64,000 bases of DNA from Pseudomonas leptonychotis (GTDB taxonomy: Bacteria; Pseudomonadota; Gammaproteobacteria; Pseudomonadales; Pseudomonadaceae). A model generated the notes under the pieces. The model did no database searches. It worked only from the letters and a program-made list of their open reading frames with translations, and had not been told where the DNA came from. Every line of letters begins with the position of its first letter. Positions within the stretch are counted from its first letter, which is position 1. The position numbers were made by a program, and so were the translations under genes. The stretch is from assembly GCF_004920405.1 (NCBI RefSeq), contig NZ_RFLV01000001.1, forward strand, positions 930,001 to 994,000. The letters are read 5' to 3'. Of this stretch, positions 46,605 through 56,557 are shown piece after piece.

Positions 46605-47876
46605 ATGACTCTCTCTACACCCGCCCGCGCCTGCGGCATCGACTTCGGCACCTCCAACTCCACTGTCGGCTGGTTACGTCCAGACGCCGACACTCTGATC
46701 CCTCTGGAAGACGGCAAAATCACCCTGCCGTCCGTGGTGTTCTTCAATATGGAAGAACGTCGCCCGGTCTACGGCCGCCTGGCCCTGCACGAGTACCTGG
46801 AAGGCTACGAAGGCCGCCTGATGCGCTCGTTGAAAAGCCTACTGGGCAGCAAGCTGCTAAAAAGCGAAACCACCGTGCTCGGCAGCGCCTTGCCCTTCAA
46901 GGACCTGCTCGGTTTCTTTATCGGCGAGTTGAAAGCGCGTGCAGAAAGCGCTGCTGACCGACCGTTTGAAGAAGTGGTACTGGGCCGCCCGGTGTTTTTC
47001 GTCGATGACGACCCGGTGGCCGACCTGGAAGCACAGAACACCTTGGTTGCCGTGGCACATAAGCTCGGCTTTAAAGACGTATCGTTCCAGTACGAGCCGA
47101 TTGCGGCAGCCTTCGATTACGAGTCGGGGATCAGCCAGGAAGAACTGGTGCTGATCGTCGACATCGGCGGCGGCACCTCGGACTTCTCCTTAGTGCGCCT
47201 GGCCCCCGAGCGCCGTAACGTCACCGACCGCAGCCAGGACATTCTCGCCACTGGCGGCGTACACATCGGCGGTACCGACTTCGATAAGCAACTCTCGCTG
47301 GCAGGTGTGATGCCGCTGTTCGGTTATGGCAGCCGAATGAAAAGCGCCGCGCCGATGCCCACCAGCACCCACCTGAATCTGGCGACCTGGCACACCATCA
47401 ACGCGGTCTATTCCGCGCAGTCACAGCGCCAGCTGCAAAGCATGCGCTACGACATCGTCGACCCCACCGGCATCGACCGCCTGTTTCAACTGATCGAGCG
47501 CCGCGACGGCCACTGGCTGGCCATGCAAGTGGAGGACAGCAAGATCGCCCTCACCGAGCAGGATGCGCGACCGATTGACCTGGGCCGCCTTGAACCCGGC
47601 CTAGTCGCCGAGCTGACCCGCGACTTGTTCGAGAATGCCATCGAGCCGCTGCTGGAGCGCGTGCGCGCCAGCGTCACCCAGTTGCTGAGCGACGCCGGCG
47701 TAAATGTTGAGCAGGTCGATACGGTGTTCTTTACCGGCGGCTCCAGCGGCATTCCAGCGCTGCGCCAGAGCGTTGCGGCAATGTTGCCCAATGCCCAGCA
47801 TGTTGAAGGCAACACCTTCGGCAGCATCGGCAGTGGCTTGGCGATTGAAGCGCAGAAGCGGTACGGCAATTGTTAA
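46605..47876 (+). CDS. yegD: Hsp70-like chaperone YegD
   Basis: Atypical Hsp70-family ATPase of 423 aa. The nucleotide-binding motifs are clear: GIDFGTSNSTVGW at about 10, VDIGGGTSDFS near 187 and FFTGGSSGIPAL near 375. There is no substrate-binding domain or lid of the DnaK kind. The start at 46605 (MTLSTPARACGIDFG) follows AGGAA; 51 open codons upstream look non-coding. Function unknown. Confidence 0.92.
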   Translation: MTLSTPARACGIDFGTSNSTVGWLRPDADTLIPLEDGKITLPSVVFFNMEERRPVYGRLALHEYLEGYEGRLMRSLKSLLGSKLLKSETTVLGSALPFKDLLGFFIGELKARAESAADRPFEEVVLGRPVFFVDDDPVADLEAQNTLVAVAHKLGFKDVSFQYEPIAAAFDYESGISQEELVLIVDIGGGTSDFSLVRLAPERRNVTDRSQDILATGGVHIGGTDFDKQLSLAGVMPLFGYGSRMKSAAPMPTSTHLNLATWHTINAVYSAQSQRQLQSMRYDIVDPTGIDRLFQLIERRDGHWLAMQVEDSKIALTEQDARPIDLGRLEPGLVAELTRDLFENAIEPLLERVRASVTQLLSDAGVNVEQVDTVFFTGGSSGIPALRQSVAAMLPNAQHVEGNTFGSIGSGLAIEAQKRYGNC

Positions 47877-47895
47877 AACCGGTGGTTTAACACGC

Positions 47896-47954
47896 TCGCG
47901 GCTAAAGCCCCTCCCACAGATGTATGCAGGCTGTGGGAGGAGCTTTAGCTGCGA
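47896..47954. repeat. Family-A repeat in reversed arm order
   Basis: Here the arms are in the opposite order: TCGCGGCTAAAGCCCCTCCC with ACAG, then CTGTGGGAGGAGCTTTAGCT with GCGA, around an 11-base loop. This is a tail-to-tail version of the copy at 37427. Confidence 0.83.
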
Positions 47955-47968
47955 CAAGTTTATAGACC

Positions 47969-48055
47969 GTAGGATGGGTTGAGCACAGCGACACCCATCT
48001 CCCACCACACTATCGACTTGATGGGTTACGCCGCTACGCGACTAACCCATCCTAC
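47969..48055. repeat. Family-B' inverted repeat (GTAGGATGGGTTGAGC type)
   Basis: GTAGGATGGG at the left pairs with CCCATCCTAC at the right; the inner arms are CACCCATC and GATGGGTTACG. It is the intact form of the diverged copy at 4512. Confidence 0.78.
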
Positions 48056-48083
48056 GGCTGCGCAGCCCCACGCCTGCAACCAG

Positions 48084-48126
48084 CCCCATAAAAAACGCCA
48101 GCTCAAGGCTGGCGTTTTTTATGGGG
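48084..48126. terminator. Bidirectional terminator between yegD and ygiQ
   Basis: A perfect 19-bp stem (CCCCATAAAAAACGCCAGC and its complement) around TCAAG holds an A6 and a T6 tract, so it can serve both convergent genes. Confidence 0.9.
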
Positions 48127-48131
48127 CAGAA

Positions 48132-50453
48132 TCAGCGCGGCACAGCCGGCTTCTTCACCGGCTTCTTGCCTTTGCCTTTAGCAGCATCAGAGCGTTCTTT
48201 GGCGGCCTGCTGGTTACGCACCTGCGCAGCCGCTTTGGCCTGCTCACGCTTGTCCCATGGGTTGCCACCTGCCGCACCGGTATCACGCGGTGGCAAACCG
48301 GTGTGCTGAGTCAGCATCGGCTTGCTCTTGGTGGTGTCCTTGGCAACCTTGTGGCTGCCGGCCGGCGTCGAGTTCTTGCGGCGCGCGCTCTGGTAGCCGT
48401 CGGTAGCCGGCTGGTGCAGCGGGATCAGCTGGTTTTTGCCCGGCCCAATTAGGTCAGCACGGCCCATGCGAGTCAGCGCTTCACGCAACATCGGCCAGCC
48501 TTTCGGGTCGTGGTAACGCAGGAACGCCTTGTGCAGGCGACGCTGCTCCTCGCTCTTAACAATAGTCACGCCATCGCTCTTGTAGCTGACCTTGCGCAGC
48601 GGGTTCTTGCCCGAATGGTACATGGCCGTGGCAGTGGCCATTGGTGAGGGGTAGAACGCCTGCACCTGATCGGCGCGAAAGCCGTTGCCCTTAAGCCACA
48701 GCGCCAGGTTCATCATGTCTTCGTCGGTGGTGCCGGGGTGCGCAGCGATAAAGTACGGGATCAGGTACTGCTCTTTGCCCGCCTCTTTCGAGTACTTCTC
48801 GAACATGCGCTTGAACTTGTCATAGCTGCCAATGCCCGGCTTCATCATCTGATTGAGCGGACCTTCCTCGGTGTGTTCCGGGGCGATCTTCAGGTAACCA
48901 CCGACGTGGTGGGTGACCAGCTCTTTCACATACTCCGGCGACTCGACGGCGAGGTCGTAGCGCAGGCCGGAGGCGATCAGGATCTTCTTCACACCTGGCA
49001 GGGCGCGGGCGCTGCGATACAGCTGAATCAACGACGAGTGATCGGTGTTCAGGTTCGGGCAGATACCGGGAAACACGCACGACGGCTTACGGCACGCGGA
49101 TTCGATTTCCGGGGTTTTGCAGGCGATGCGGTACATGTTCGCGGTCGGCCCGCCGAGGTCAGAAATGACGCCGGTAAAGCCTGGCACCTTGTCGCGAATC
49201 TCTTCGATCTCACGAATGATCGACTCTTCCGAACGGTTCTGGATGATCCGCCCTTCGTGCTCGGTGATCGAGCAGAAGGTACAGCCACCGAAACAGCCAC
49301 GCATGATGTTCACCGAGAAACGGATCATGTCGTAGGCCGGGATCTTCTCCTTGCCATAGACCGGATGCGGAACACGCGCGTAGGGCATGCCAAACACGTA
49401 GTCCATTTCTTCGGTGGTCATCGGGATGGGCGGCGGGTTGAACCACACATCCACTTCGCCGTGCTTTTGTACCAGCGCGCGGGCGTTGCCCGGGTTGGTT
49501 TCCAAGTGCAGTACACGGTTGGCGTGGGCGTAGAGCACCGCGTCGCCACGGACTTTTTCCATCGATGGCAGACGGATCACCGTCTTGTCGCGGGTCATCC
49601 TTGGGCTGGCCAGCAACTCGACAACCTTGGCCTCGTTCGGGTCTTCAACCGGGCCCTTTTCCTGCTCAATCGCGCAGGCCTGGGTGTCCTGGGTGTTCAC
49701 GTACGGGTTGATGATTTTGTCGACCTTGCCCGGTCGATCGATACGCGTGGAGTCGACCTCGTACCAGCCCTGCGGCGTATCACGACGAATAAACGCGGTG
49801 CCGCGCACATCGGTGATGTCTTCAATCTTGTGGCCATAGGACAAGCGCTGGGCCACTTCGACGATGGCGCGCTCGGCGTTGCCGTACAACAGAATGTCAG
49901 CGCTGGCGTCGATCAGGATCGAGTTACGCACGCGATCCTGCCAGTAATCGTAGTGGGCGATGCGGCGCAGGGAGGCTTCGATGCCGCCGAGCACGATCGG
50001 CACATGCTTATAGGCTTCTTTGCAACGCTGGCTGTACACCAGGCTGGCACGGTCCGGACGCTTACCGGCCATGCCGCCTGGGGTGTAGGCATCGTCCGAG
50101 CGAATTTTCTTGTCGGCGGTGTACCGGTTGATCATCGAATCCATGTTGCCGGCCGCGACGCCAAAAAACAGATTCGGCTCGCCGAGCTTCATAAAGTCGT
50201 CTTTCGACTGCCAGTTCGGCTGAGCGATGATGCCGACGCGAAAGCCCTGCGACTCCAACAGCCGACCAATGATCGCCATGCCAAAAGAGGGGTGATCCAC
50301 ATAGGCGTCACCGGTCACGATGATGATGTCGCAGCTGTCCCAGCCAAGCTGATCCATCTCTTCCCGGCTCATCGGCAGGAAAGGCGCAGGACCGAAACAC
50401 TCGGCCCAGTACTTTGGATAATCGAATAATGGCTTGGCGGTTTGCATGGACAT
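48132..50453 (-). CDS. ygiQ: YgiQ family radical SAM protein (UPF0313)
   Basis: Large radical SAM protein of 773 aa. The N-terminal UPF0313 part ([35 protein letters not shown]) is followed by the radical SAM core with the 4Fe-4S motif CFGGCTFC near residue 390. The last 80 residues are a Lys/Ala-rich, low-complexity tail. The reaction is unknown. The start is uncertain between the ATGs at 50453 and 50447, neither with a good ribosome-binding site. It corresponds to PA4928. Confidence 0.93.
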   Translation of the reverse strand: MSMQTAKPLFDYPKYWAECFGPAPFLPMSREEMDQLGWDSCDIIIVTGDAYVDHPSFGMAIIGRLLESQGFRVGIIAQPNWQSKDDFMKLGEPNLFFGVAAGNMDSMINRYTADKKIRSDDAYTPGGMAGKRPDRASLVYSQRCKEAYKHVPIVLGGIEASLRRIAHYDYWQDRVRNSILIDASADILLYGNAERAIVEVAQRLSYGHKIEDITDVRGTAFIRRDTPQGWYEVDSTRIDRPGKVDKIINPYVNTQDTQACAIEQEKGPVEDPNEAKVVELLASPRMTRDKTVIRLPSMEKVRGDAVLYAHANRVLHLETNPGNARALVQKHGEVDVWFNPPPIPMTTEEMDYVFGMPYARVPHPVYGKEKIPAYDMIRFSVNIMRGCFGGCTFCSITEHEGRIIQNRSEESIIREIEEIRDKVPGFTGVISDLGGPTANMYRIACKTPEIESACRKPSCVFPGICPNLNTDHSSLIQLYRSARALPGVKKILIASGLRYDLAVESPEYVKELVTHHVGGYLKIAPEHTEEGPLNQMMKPGIGSYDKFKRMFEKYSKEAGKEQYLIPYFIAAHPGTTDEDMMNLALWLKGNGFRADQVQAFYPSPMATATAMYHSGKNPLRKVSYKSDGVTIVKSEEQRRLHKAFLRYHDPKGWPMLREALTRMGRADLIGPGKNQLIPLHQPATDGYQSARRKNSTPAGSHKVAKDTTKSKPMLTQHTGLPPRDTGAAGGNPWDKREQAKAAAQVRNQQAAKERSDAAKGKGKKPVKKPAVPR

Positions 50454-50652
50454 GGAAAGTGACCGGCGTTGGCGAACAGGGATGAAAAATCGCGGGCGCG
50501 AAATATAGCACAAAAATTAACCAAACCCGACCAATCAGCTAGGTTTAATGGCAGCAAATCGCCTCAGTCTTGTGGCGTCAGAGTAATGGCTTAGGGCTAT
50601 ACTCGGCCCAATAACATCGGCCATCAATAGCCGAGATCAAGGAGTGCACGCG

Positions 50653-52560
50653 GTGCAACGCTTAGCCTTTTCTATTCTCTTTACGCTGAGTGTGGTGCTT
50701 TGGCCCAGCCTAGCAAGCGCCGCTATCGTGCTTACACCTGACAGCAGCGGCATGTCCCTGAATGGCGACATCGAGCTACTGGAGGATCGCGGTGCGCAAT
50801 TAAGCATTGTCGACATGGCCGACCCCGCCGTCCAAAGCCGTTTCAAACCAGCTAATGGCCGCGCCAGCGTCGGCCAAAGCACCAGCCCCTGGTGGATCAA
50901 GGTCACCCTGCAACGTGAGAGCAACTCGCCAAGCCAGTGGTGGTTAGAAGTGGGCTCCGTCACCCAACTTGACCTGCGCCTTTATCTGCCCGGTGCAGAC
51001 GGCAACTGGCAGGAGCGTGAATCAGGCGAACGAGTGAGCTACAAACAAAGCCGCGACCACGACTTTCGCCATATGCTGTTCAAGCTTCCACCCCTAGATC
51101 AAGCGCCCCTCACCTTCTACCTGCGCAGTTACGATCCGGCTGGCAACTCGTTCCCGTTACGCACCTGGCAACTCGATCAGTTGATCCAAGCTTCAGCAGA
51201 AGAGAATCTCGCCCTCGGCGTGGTCTACGGCATCATCGCCGCCCTGCTGCTGTACAACCTGTTTATCTTCTTCAGCCTGCGCGACTCGGCCTATTTTTGG
51301 TACGTGCTGACGACTGCCGGCGCCCTGCTGATGATTGTCAGCATGAGCGGTCATGGCTTCCAATACCTGTGGCCGGACAACCCCGTACCGTTTTGGCTGG
51401 ACCGCGTCACGCTGCCCTCGCTATGGGGCTTCTGCGCCTGCCGCTTTACCCAGTGCCTAATGCAGACCCGCAGCCATGTACGCTGGGCTCATCATCTGCT
51501 GAGCTTCGCCTGCGCTTGCTACGTCATCGCGATAGCCCTGGAAGGCCTAGGCCAACGCAACATTGCCGCTTGGATTATCGCCCTGCTCTCACTGACCAGC
51601 ATCCCAGCCGCTCTGGGCTCGGCGCTGATCCGCTGGCGTCAAGGCTACTTCCCGGCGCTGCTTTACCTCTGCGGTTATGGCCTGATTCTCGGCAGCATCA
51701 GCCTGGCACTCATGCGCGCCACTGGCCTGGTGCAACCAGCCGCCTGGAATGCCTATGTGTTCCCTCTGTCCGTGGCCGCCGAATCGATACTGTTCTCCTT
51801 CGCACTGGCGTACCGAATCCAAACCCTCAAGCAGGAAAAAGCCGAAGCATTGATACAGGCAGACCGCGAAAAAACTGCACGCATGGCGCAGATGCAAGGC
51901 AGTGCCGACGAGTTACAGAATGCGGTGCAACTGCGCACCGCCGAACTGGCCGCCGCCAACCAACAACTCTGCGAACGTGAACGCGATTTGCGCCACGCCG
52001 CCTTCCACGACCCGTTAACCGAACTGCCCAATCGCCGCTTCTTGGTCGAGCGCTGTGAGGCGGCGCTGGCCAACGCCCGGCGACAGAGTGAGGCCACCGC
52101 CTTGCTGCTAATCGACCTCGATCATTTCAAACCGATCAACGATAAATACGGCCACGACGCCGGCGACCTGATGCTGCAAAGCATCGCTCAGCGCCTGCGC
52201 GAACACGTGCGCTCCGGAGATGCAGTGGCGCGTTTGGGCGGCGACGAGTTCGCCGTGCTGATTTGCGGTGCAGATGCCGAGCAACATGCTCGTGACATCG
52301 CCAGCCGCCTACTGGACGAGCTGGCCAAGCCAGTCAGCTATGGGGCAGAGCGCCTAACCGTGACCATTAGCATCGGCGTCGCGCTTTACCCGCGCCATGC
52401 CAGCAACTTCACCACGCTGTACAAGGCCGCCGACCAGATGCTCTACAAGGTCAAGAGCCGTGGCCGCTCAGGCTCAGCGGTGTGTGGCGAGGATGGCGAA
52501 CTGAGCAGCGAAGCACGCCTGCACCTGGATGTACTCAGCGTCCCCAGCGGCCTGCTCTGA
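50653..52560 (+). CDS. nicD: Membrane diguanylate cyclase with 7TMR-DISM sensor (NicD)
   Basis: Makes c-di-GMP in response to an extracellular cue. The 635-aa protein has a signal peptide (1-24), a periplasmic 7TMR-DISMED2 domain, seven membrane helices (about 180-385), a short coiled coil and a GGDEF domain. GGDEF is intact at 529-533, with the inhibitory RxxD site at Arg 520-Asp 523. Architecture and position between ygiQ and alr match PA4929 (NicD), which acts in glutamate-triggered biofilm dispersion. The start at 50653 is a GTG 8 bases after AAGGAG; another GTG lies at 50644. Confidence 0.9.
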   Translation: MQRLAFSILFTLSVVLWPSLASAAIVLTPDSSGMSLNGDIELLEDRGAQLSIVDMADPAVQSRFKPANGRASVGQSTSPWWIKVTLQRESNSPSQWWLEVGSVTQLDLRLYLPGADGNWQERESGERVSYKQSRDHDFRHMLFKLPPLDQAPLTFYLRSYDPAGNSFPLRTWQLDQLIQASAEENLALGVVYGIIAALLLYNLFIFFSLRDSAYFWYVLTTAGALLMIVSMSGHGFQYLWPDNPVPFWLDRVTLPSLWGFCACRFTQCLMQTRSHVRWAHHLLSFACACYVIAIALEGLGQRNIAAWIIALLSLTSIPAALGSALIRWRQGYFPALLYLCGYGLILGSISLALMRATGLVQPAAWNAYVFPLSVAAESILFSFALAYRIQTLKQEKAEALIQADREKTARMAQMQGSADELQNAVQLRTAELAAANQQLCERERDLRHAAFHDPLTELPNRRFLVERCEAALANARRQSEATALLLIDLDHFKPINDKYGHDAGDLMLQSIAQRLREHVRSGDAVARLGGDEFAVLICGADAEQHARDIASRLLDELAKPVSYGAERLTVTISIGVALYPRHASNFTTLYKAADQMLYKVKSRGRSGSAVCGEDGELSSEARLHLDVLSVPSGLL

Positions 52561-52561
52561 C

Positions 52562-53641
52562 TCAGCTGCTGCGATAGCGCCGCGGCACACGAGCCGTGAC
52601 CTTGCTGAGCAGCTCGTAACCAATGGTGCCGGCAGCCTGCGCCACCTCATCCACCGGTAACTGCGCGCCCCACAGTTCAACCGCATCACCCTCGACCGCG
52701 TCGGGTAAGTCCGTGAGGTCAACCATCAACATGTCCATAGAAACCCGGCCGACCAACGCCACCCGCTGCCCACGAACAATCACCGGCGTGCCGTTCGGCG
52801 CATGGCGTGGGTAACCATCGGCATAACCACAACTGACCGTACCAATGCGCGACGGACGTGAGGCGCGCCAGGTGCCGCCATAGCCTAGGGCATCCCCCAC
52901 ATCGACCTCACGACAGGCAATCAACTGCGCCGTCAGGCTCATGGCTGGACGCAGGCCCAGCTCAGCCACCGTCAGATCAGCACAAGGGGTCGCGCCGTAA
53001 AGCATGATGCCCGGCCGCAGCCAATCCATGTGCGCTGCCGGGATCGTCAGAATCGCCGCCGAATTGGCCAGCGAGCGCTGAGCGAAGTCCAGATCCAAGA
53101 CATCGAGAAATGCCTCAAGCTGCTGTTCGGTCACTTCACTGCCGCGCTCATCGGCGCAGGCAAAGTGACTGAGCACACTCAGCTCAGCGACCTGCGGCGC
53201 ACCGTGCAAGCGCCCGTGCCATTCGCGCAGCGCCACCGCACTGAAACCCAGTCGGTGCATGCCGCTGTCCAGCTTCACCCAGGCATTCAGCGGCCGGCTC
53301 AATGTGGCCGCAAGCAGCTCTTGTGCCTGCCGCGCATTGTGGAGAACCACATCCAAGCCCAACTGCGCGGCAAACTGATATTCAGCCGCGGCAAAACAGC
53401 CTTCCAATAACAGAATCCGCGCCTCACTGTGCAACGCGCGCACCTCTGCAGCTTCTTCCAGGCTGGCCACGGCAAAGCCTTCCGCAACCTCGTGCAGGGC
53501 CGTCACCACCTCGCGCACGCCATGCCCGTACGCATTTGCCTTAACCACCGCAAACGCCTGCCGCCCCGGCGCACAGCGCTTGGCCACAGCATAGTTATGG
53601 ATAATTGCGGACAGATCTATGGTGGCGACAAGGGGACGCAT
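52562..53641 (-). CDS. alr: Alanine racemase
   Basis: PLP enzyme that interconverts L- and D-alanine for the cell wall. The 359-aa protein has the PLP lysine in AVVKANAYGHG near residue 35 and the catalytic tyrosine in LGYGGTWRA near 255. The start at 53641 (MRPLVATIDLSAI) gives the family length; 29 codons upstream are open but unsupported. It is convergent with nicD, the two stops almost touching, and in the order nicD-alr-dnaB recalled for P. aeruginosa. Confidence 0.96.
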   Translation of the reverse strand: MRPLVATIDLSAIIHNYAVAKRCAPGRQAFAVVKANAYGHGVREVVTALHEVAEGFAVASLEEAAEVRALHSEARILLLEGCFAAAEYQFAAQLGLDVVLHNARQAQELLAATLSRPLNAWVKLDSGMHRLGFSAVALREWHGRLHGAPQVAELSVLSHFACADERGSEVTEQQLEAFLDVLDLDFAQRSLANSAAILTIPAAHMDWLRPGIMLYGATPCADLTVAELGLRPAMSLTAQLIACREVDVGDALGYGGTWRASRPSRIGTVSCGYADGYPRHAPNGTPVIVRGQRVALVGRVSMDMLMVDLTDLPDAVEGDAVELWGAQLPVDEVAQAAGTIGYELLSKVTARVPRRYRSS

Positions 53642-53782
53642 GCTAGTGCTCCACAGCAGAGGAAAGCCGAGCATCTTAAACCTCAGCCTCCGGCCTGCAA
53701 GTGCCAGGTCACCAACCACCGCCAACATACAAACGCTGCGCCTAATAATTAGCGAAGCAAATTTAATCGTGTAACGGCAAAA

Positions 53783-53808
53783 GCTACTGACAATAAGCTG
53801 TCAGTAGC
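53783..53808. promoter_or_regulatory. Perfect 10-bp inverted repeat between alr and the VOC gene
   Basis: GCTACTGACA / TGTCAGTAGC with the 6-base spacer ATAAGC. There is no T-tract, so an operator is more likely than a terminator. It is about 87 bases upstream of the VOC gene and about 142 from the alr start. Confidence 0.5.
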
Positions 53809-53894
53809 GCTGCTCTAAAGTCGACTGCACAGGCCAAAACGCACGATCAACGACTGCCACGGCCTGCCACCCCTGACTTTCAAGGAAAGAGAAA

Positions 53895-54260
53895 ATGAAT
53901 GCGATTAACTGGTTCGAGCTATTTGTCAGCAACTTCGAGCGCGCCAAGGACTTCTATGAACGCGCACTGGCAACGCCCTTAGAGGTAATGGACGGTATGG
54001 GTGGACGCATGGCGCTGTTGCCACATACACCAGAGAGCGGTGTTGGTGGTTGCTTGAGCGAGTCGGCCGAGCAACAAAGCGGCATTGGTGGTACTCGGGT
54101 TTATCTGAACGTCGAAGGTCATCTGGATGCGGTGGTGAGCCGAACCCCCTCGGCTGGGGGCGTCATAATCCAAAGCAAGATGTCCATTGCTCCCCACGGC
54201 TTTATCGCTGTGATAAAAGACAGCGAAGGCAATGAAGTAGGCCTGCACAGCATGTCCTGA
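53895..54260 (+). CDS. VOC (glyoxalase/bleomycin-resistance fold) family protein
   Basis: Protein of 121 aa with a single vicinal-oxygen-chelate domain: NWFELFVSNFERAKDFYERAL at the start and HGFIAVIKDSEGNEVGLHS at the end. The latter is the usual end of stand-alone VOC proteins similar to YaeR or PhnB-like regulators' partners. The substrate is unknown. AAGGAAAG precedes the ATG. A WYL-domain regulator starts 58 bases after it, and such VOC/YafY pairs are often found together. Confidence 0.9.
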   Translation: MNAINWFELFVSNFERAKDFYERALATPLEVMDGMGGRMALLPHTPESGVGGCLSESAEQQSGIGGTRVYLNVEGHLDAVVSRTPSAGGVIIQSKMSIAPHGFIAVIKDSEGNEVGLHSMS

Positions 54261-54317
54261 CCCAACAATACCGGGCGCGCGACAGCACGCCCGGCAACAC
54301 AAAGCATCTGAGGGAAC

Positions 54318-55019
54318 ATGAGGCGCGCTGACCGTCTGTTTCAAATCGTGCAATTTCTGCGCAGCCGCCGTCTAACCACCGCCCAGTGGCTGGCTGAACG
54401 CCTGCAAGTATCGGTTCGCACTGTCTATCGAGATATCCAAGACCTCTCACTCTCCGGAGTCCCGCTGGAAGGTGAGGCAGGTGTCGGTTACGTGCTGCGC
54501 CAGCCGATGGACTTACCGCCCCTGATGTTCGAGCGCGAGGAGATAGAAGCACTACTGGTGGGCGCACGCATGGTCAAAGCCTGGGCAGACCCGCAACTTC
54601 AGCGGGCCGCTGAATCAGCACTGGCCAAGATTCATGGTGTACTGCCTAGCGAGCTGCGCGACGAGCTCAATCGCAACCAGTTATTTGCCCCCGAAACCAA
54701 TCCGTACCCTGTGCACTGGCTAGGCCAATTACGCCAGGCTATACGCCAGCGCCACAAGTTGCTGATCAGCTACCGGGATGAACGCGGGGAGACCAGTCAA
54801 CGCTGCGTGTGGCCGCTGGGACTGTTCTTCTGGGGCCAAACCTGGACCCTGTGCTGCTGGTGTGAACTGCGCAGCGACTTTCGCAATTTCCGCGTCGATC
54901 GAGTGGAGCAATTGCAAGACCGCGCTGAAATCTTTGCAGCGGTAGAAGGCCAACGCCTGGATGACTACCTAAAACCCTATCTAGGCGAGCAGGCGACCGC
55001 CCCGCTCTACAAGAGCTAA
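54318..55019 (+). CDS. YafY-type HTH and WYL-domain transcriptional regulator
   Basis: Regulator of 233 aa. The N-terminal winged helix-turn-helix (RRLTTAQWLAERLQVSVRTVYRDIQDL) is followed by a WYL domain (LLISYRDERGETSQRCVWPLGLFFWG, with WTLCCWCELR). The WYL domain usually senses a small molecule or nucleic acid. It probably controls the VOC gene upstream; the inverted repeat at 53783 is a candidate site. Convergent with dnaB. Confidence 0.92.
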   Translation: MRRADRLFQIVQFLRSRRLTTAQWLAERLQVSVRTVYRDIQDLSLSGVPLEGEAGVGYVLRQPMDLPPLMFEREEIEALLVGARMVKAWADPQLQRAAESALAKIHGVLPSELRDELNRNQLFAPETNPYPVHWLGQLRQAIRQRHKLLISYRDERGETSQRCVWPLGLFFWGQTWTLCCWCELRSDFRNFRVDRVEQLQDRAEIFAAVEGQRLDDYLKPYLGEQATAPLYKS

Positions 55020-55048
55020 AGGCCCACGGACAACTCAAGGTAGGCCAA

Positions 55049-56443
55049 TCAGTCTTCGTCGAACTGATAACTGCCCGGCGCCAGGTTTTCGAAGCGCGAG
55101 TACTTGCCCAGGAAGGCCAGGCGCGTGGTGCCGATCGGCCCGTTACGCTGCTTGCCGATGATGATTTCAGCCACGCCCTTGTATTCGGTCTCCGGGTGAT
55201 ACACCTCATCCCGATACACGAACATGATGATATCCGCGTCCTGCTCGATGGCTCCGGACTCACGCAAGTCAGAGTTGATCGGGCGTTTGTTCGGGCGCTG
55301 CTCCAAGCCACGGTTAAGCTGCGAAAGCGCCACTACCGGGCAATTGAACTCCTTGGCCAAGGCCTTAAGCGAGCGAGAGATTTCAGAAATCTCGTTCACC
55401 CGGCTCTCGCTGCTTGAGCCTGGAATCTGCATCAGCTGCAGGTAGTCGACCATGATCATGCCGATCTCGCCGTGCTCACGGGCCAAGCGCCGGGTACGCG
55501 CGCGCATCTCCGACGGCGAGATGCCGGCGGTATCGTCGATAAACAACTTGCGGTCATTGAGCAGGTTGACCGCACTGGTCAGCCGCGGCCAATCGTCATC
55601 ATCCAGACGGCCCGCACGCACCTTGGTCTGATCGATGCGCCCCAAGGAAGCGAGCATACGCATGACGATGGAGTCGGCTGGCATCTCTAGGGAATACACG
55701 ACAATCGCCTTGTCGCTGCGCAACACGGCGTTTTCCACCAGGTTCATGGCAAAGGTGGTCTTACCCATCGACGGACGACCGGCAACGATCACCAAGTCCG
55801 CTGGTTGCAAACCGCTGGTCTGCGCATCCAGATCGGTAAAGCCGGTGGACAGCCCAGTGATGGCATCCCCGGAGTTGAACAACGTATCGATACGATCAAT
55901 GGCCTTAACCAAGATGTCATTGATCATGATCGGCCCGCCGGTCTTGGGCCGCGCTTCAGCAATCTGGAAGATCAGCCGCTCGGCTTCATCAAGGATCTCT
56001 TCGCCGGTGCGGCCTTGTGGCGCATAGGCGCTGTCGGCAATCTCACCGCTGATACCGATCAGCTGGCGCAAGGTCGCGCGCTCGCGAATGATCTGCGCAT
56101 AGGCCTTGATGTTGGCCACCGAGGGAATGTTCTTCGCCAGCTCGCCGAGGTAGGCCAAACCGCCGACCTGCGACAACTGCCCTTCCTTGTCGAGCTGCTC
56201 GGATACGGTCACTACGTCAAAGGGGTGGTTGCGTTCGGCCAACTTGAAAATGGCGCGGAAGATCAACCGATGGTCGTGGCGATAGAAGTCGCCGTCCGAC
56301 ACCGCATCGAGCACCCGCTCCCAAGCGTTATTGTCGAGCATCAGGCCACCCAGCACGGCTTGCTCAGCCTCGATCGAGTGCGGCGGCACCTTCAGGGCTG
56401 AGGTTTGCAGGTCGTACTGTTCGGGCAGGCTGATGTCGTTCAT
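55049..56443 (-). CDS. dnaB: Replicative DNA helicase
   Basis: Hexameric 5'-3' helicase at the replication fork, 464 aa. The N-terminal domain (HSIEAEQAVLGGLMLDNNAWE) precedes the RecA-like core with Walker A GRPSMGKTT near 217 and Walker B IGMIMVDYLQLM. The ATG at 56443 gives the standard Pseudomonas length. A strong terminator separates it from rplI upstream, so it probably has its own promoter or relies on read-through. Confidence 0.97.
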   Translation of the reverse strand: MNDISLPEQYDLQTSALKVPPHSIEAEQAVLGGLMLDNNAWERVLDAVSDGDFYRHDHRLIFRAIFKLAERNHPFDVVTVSEQLDKEGQLSQVGGLAYLGELAKNIPSVANIKAYAQIIRERATLRQLIGISGEIADSAYAPQGRTGEEILDEAERLIFQIAEARPKTGGPIMINDILVKAIDRIDTLFNSGDAITGLSTGFTDLDAQTSGLQPADLVIVAGRPSMGKTTFAMNLVENAVLRSDKAIVVYSLEMPADSIVMRMLASLGRIDQTKVRAGRLDDDDWPRLTSAVNLLNDRKLFIDDTAGISPSEMRARTRRLAREHGEIGMIMVDYLQLMQIPGSSSESRVNEISEISRSLKALAKEFNCPVVALSQLNRGLEQRPNKRPINSDLRESGAIEQDADIIMFVYRDEVYHPETEYKGVAEIIIGKQRNGPIGTTRLAFLGKYSRFENLAPGSYQFDED

Positions 56444-56469
56444 AAGGCTCGGGAAAAATTCTGTGGTGT

Positions 56470-56511
56470 AAAAAACAAAGGGCACGGCATCGCTTTCGCA
56501 ATGCCGTGCCC
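56470..56511 (-). terminator. Terminator after rplI
   Basis: On the minus strand an 11-bp perfect stem, GGGCACGGCAT / ATGCCGTGCCC, is followed by TTTGTTTTTT. Confidence 0.9.
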
Positions 56512-56557
56512 GATGTTAGCGAGCCTGCACCTAAGTGCAAGCCCGTTGAGCAGCCCG

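Noticed and set aside
48738..50429. A 563-codon plus-strand open frame opposite ygiQ
   Set aside because: Antisense shadow of a conserved radical SAM gene, with no ribosome-binding site and no family features.
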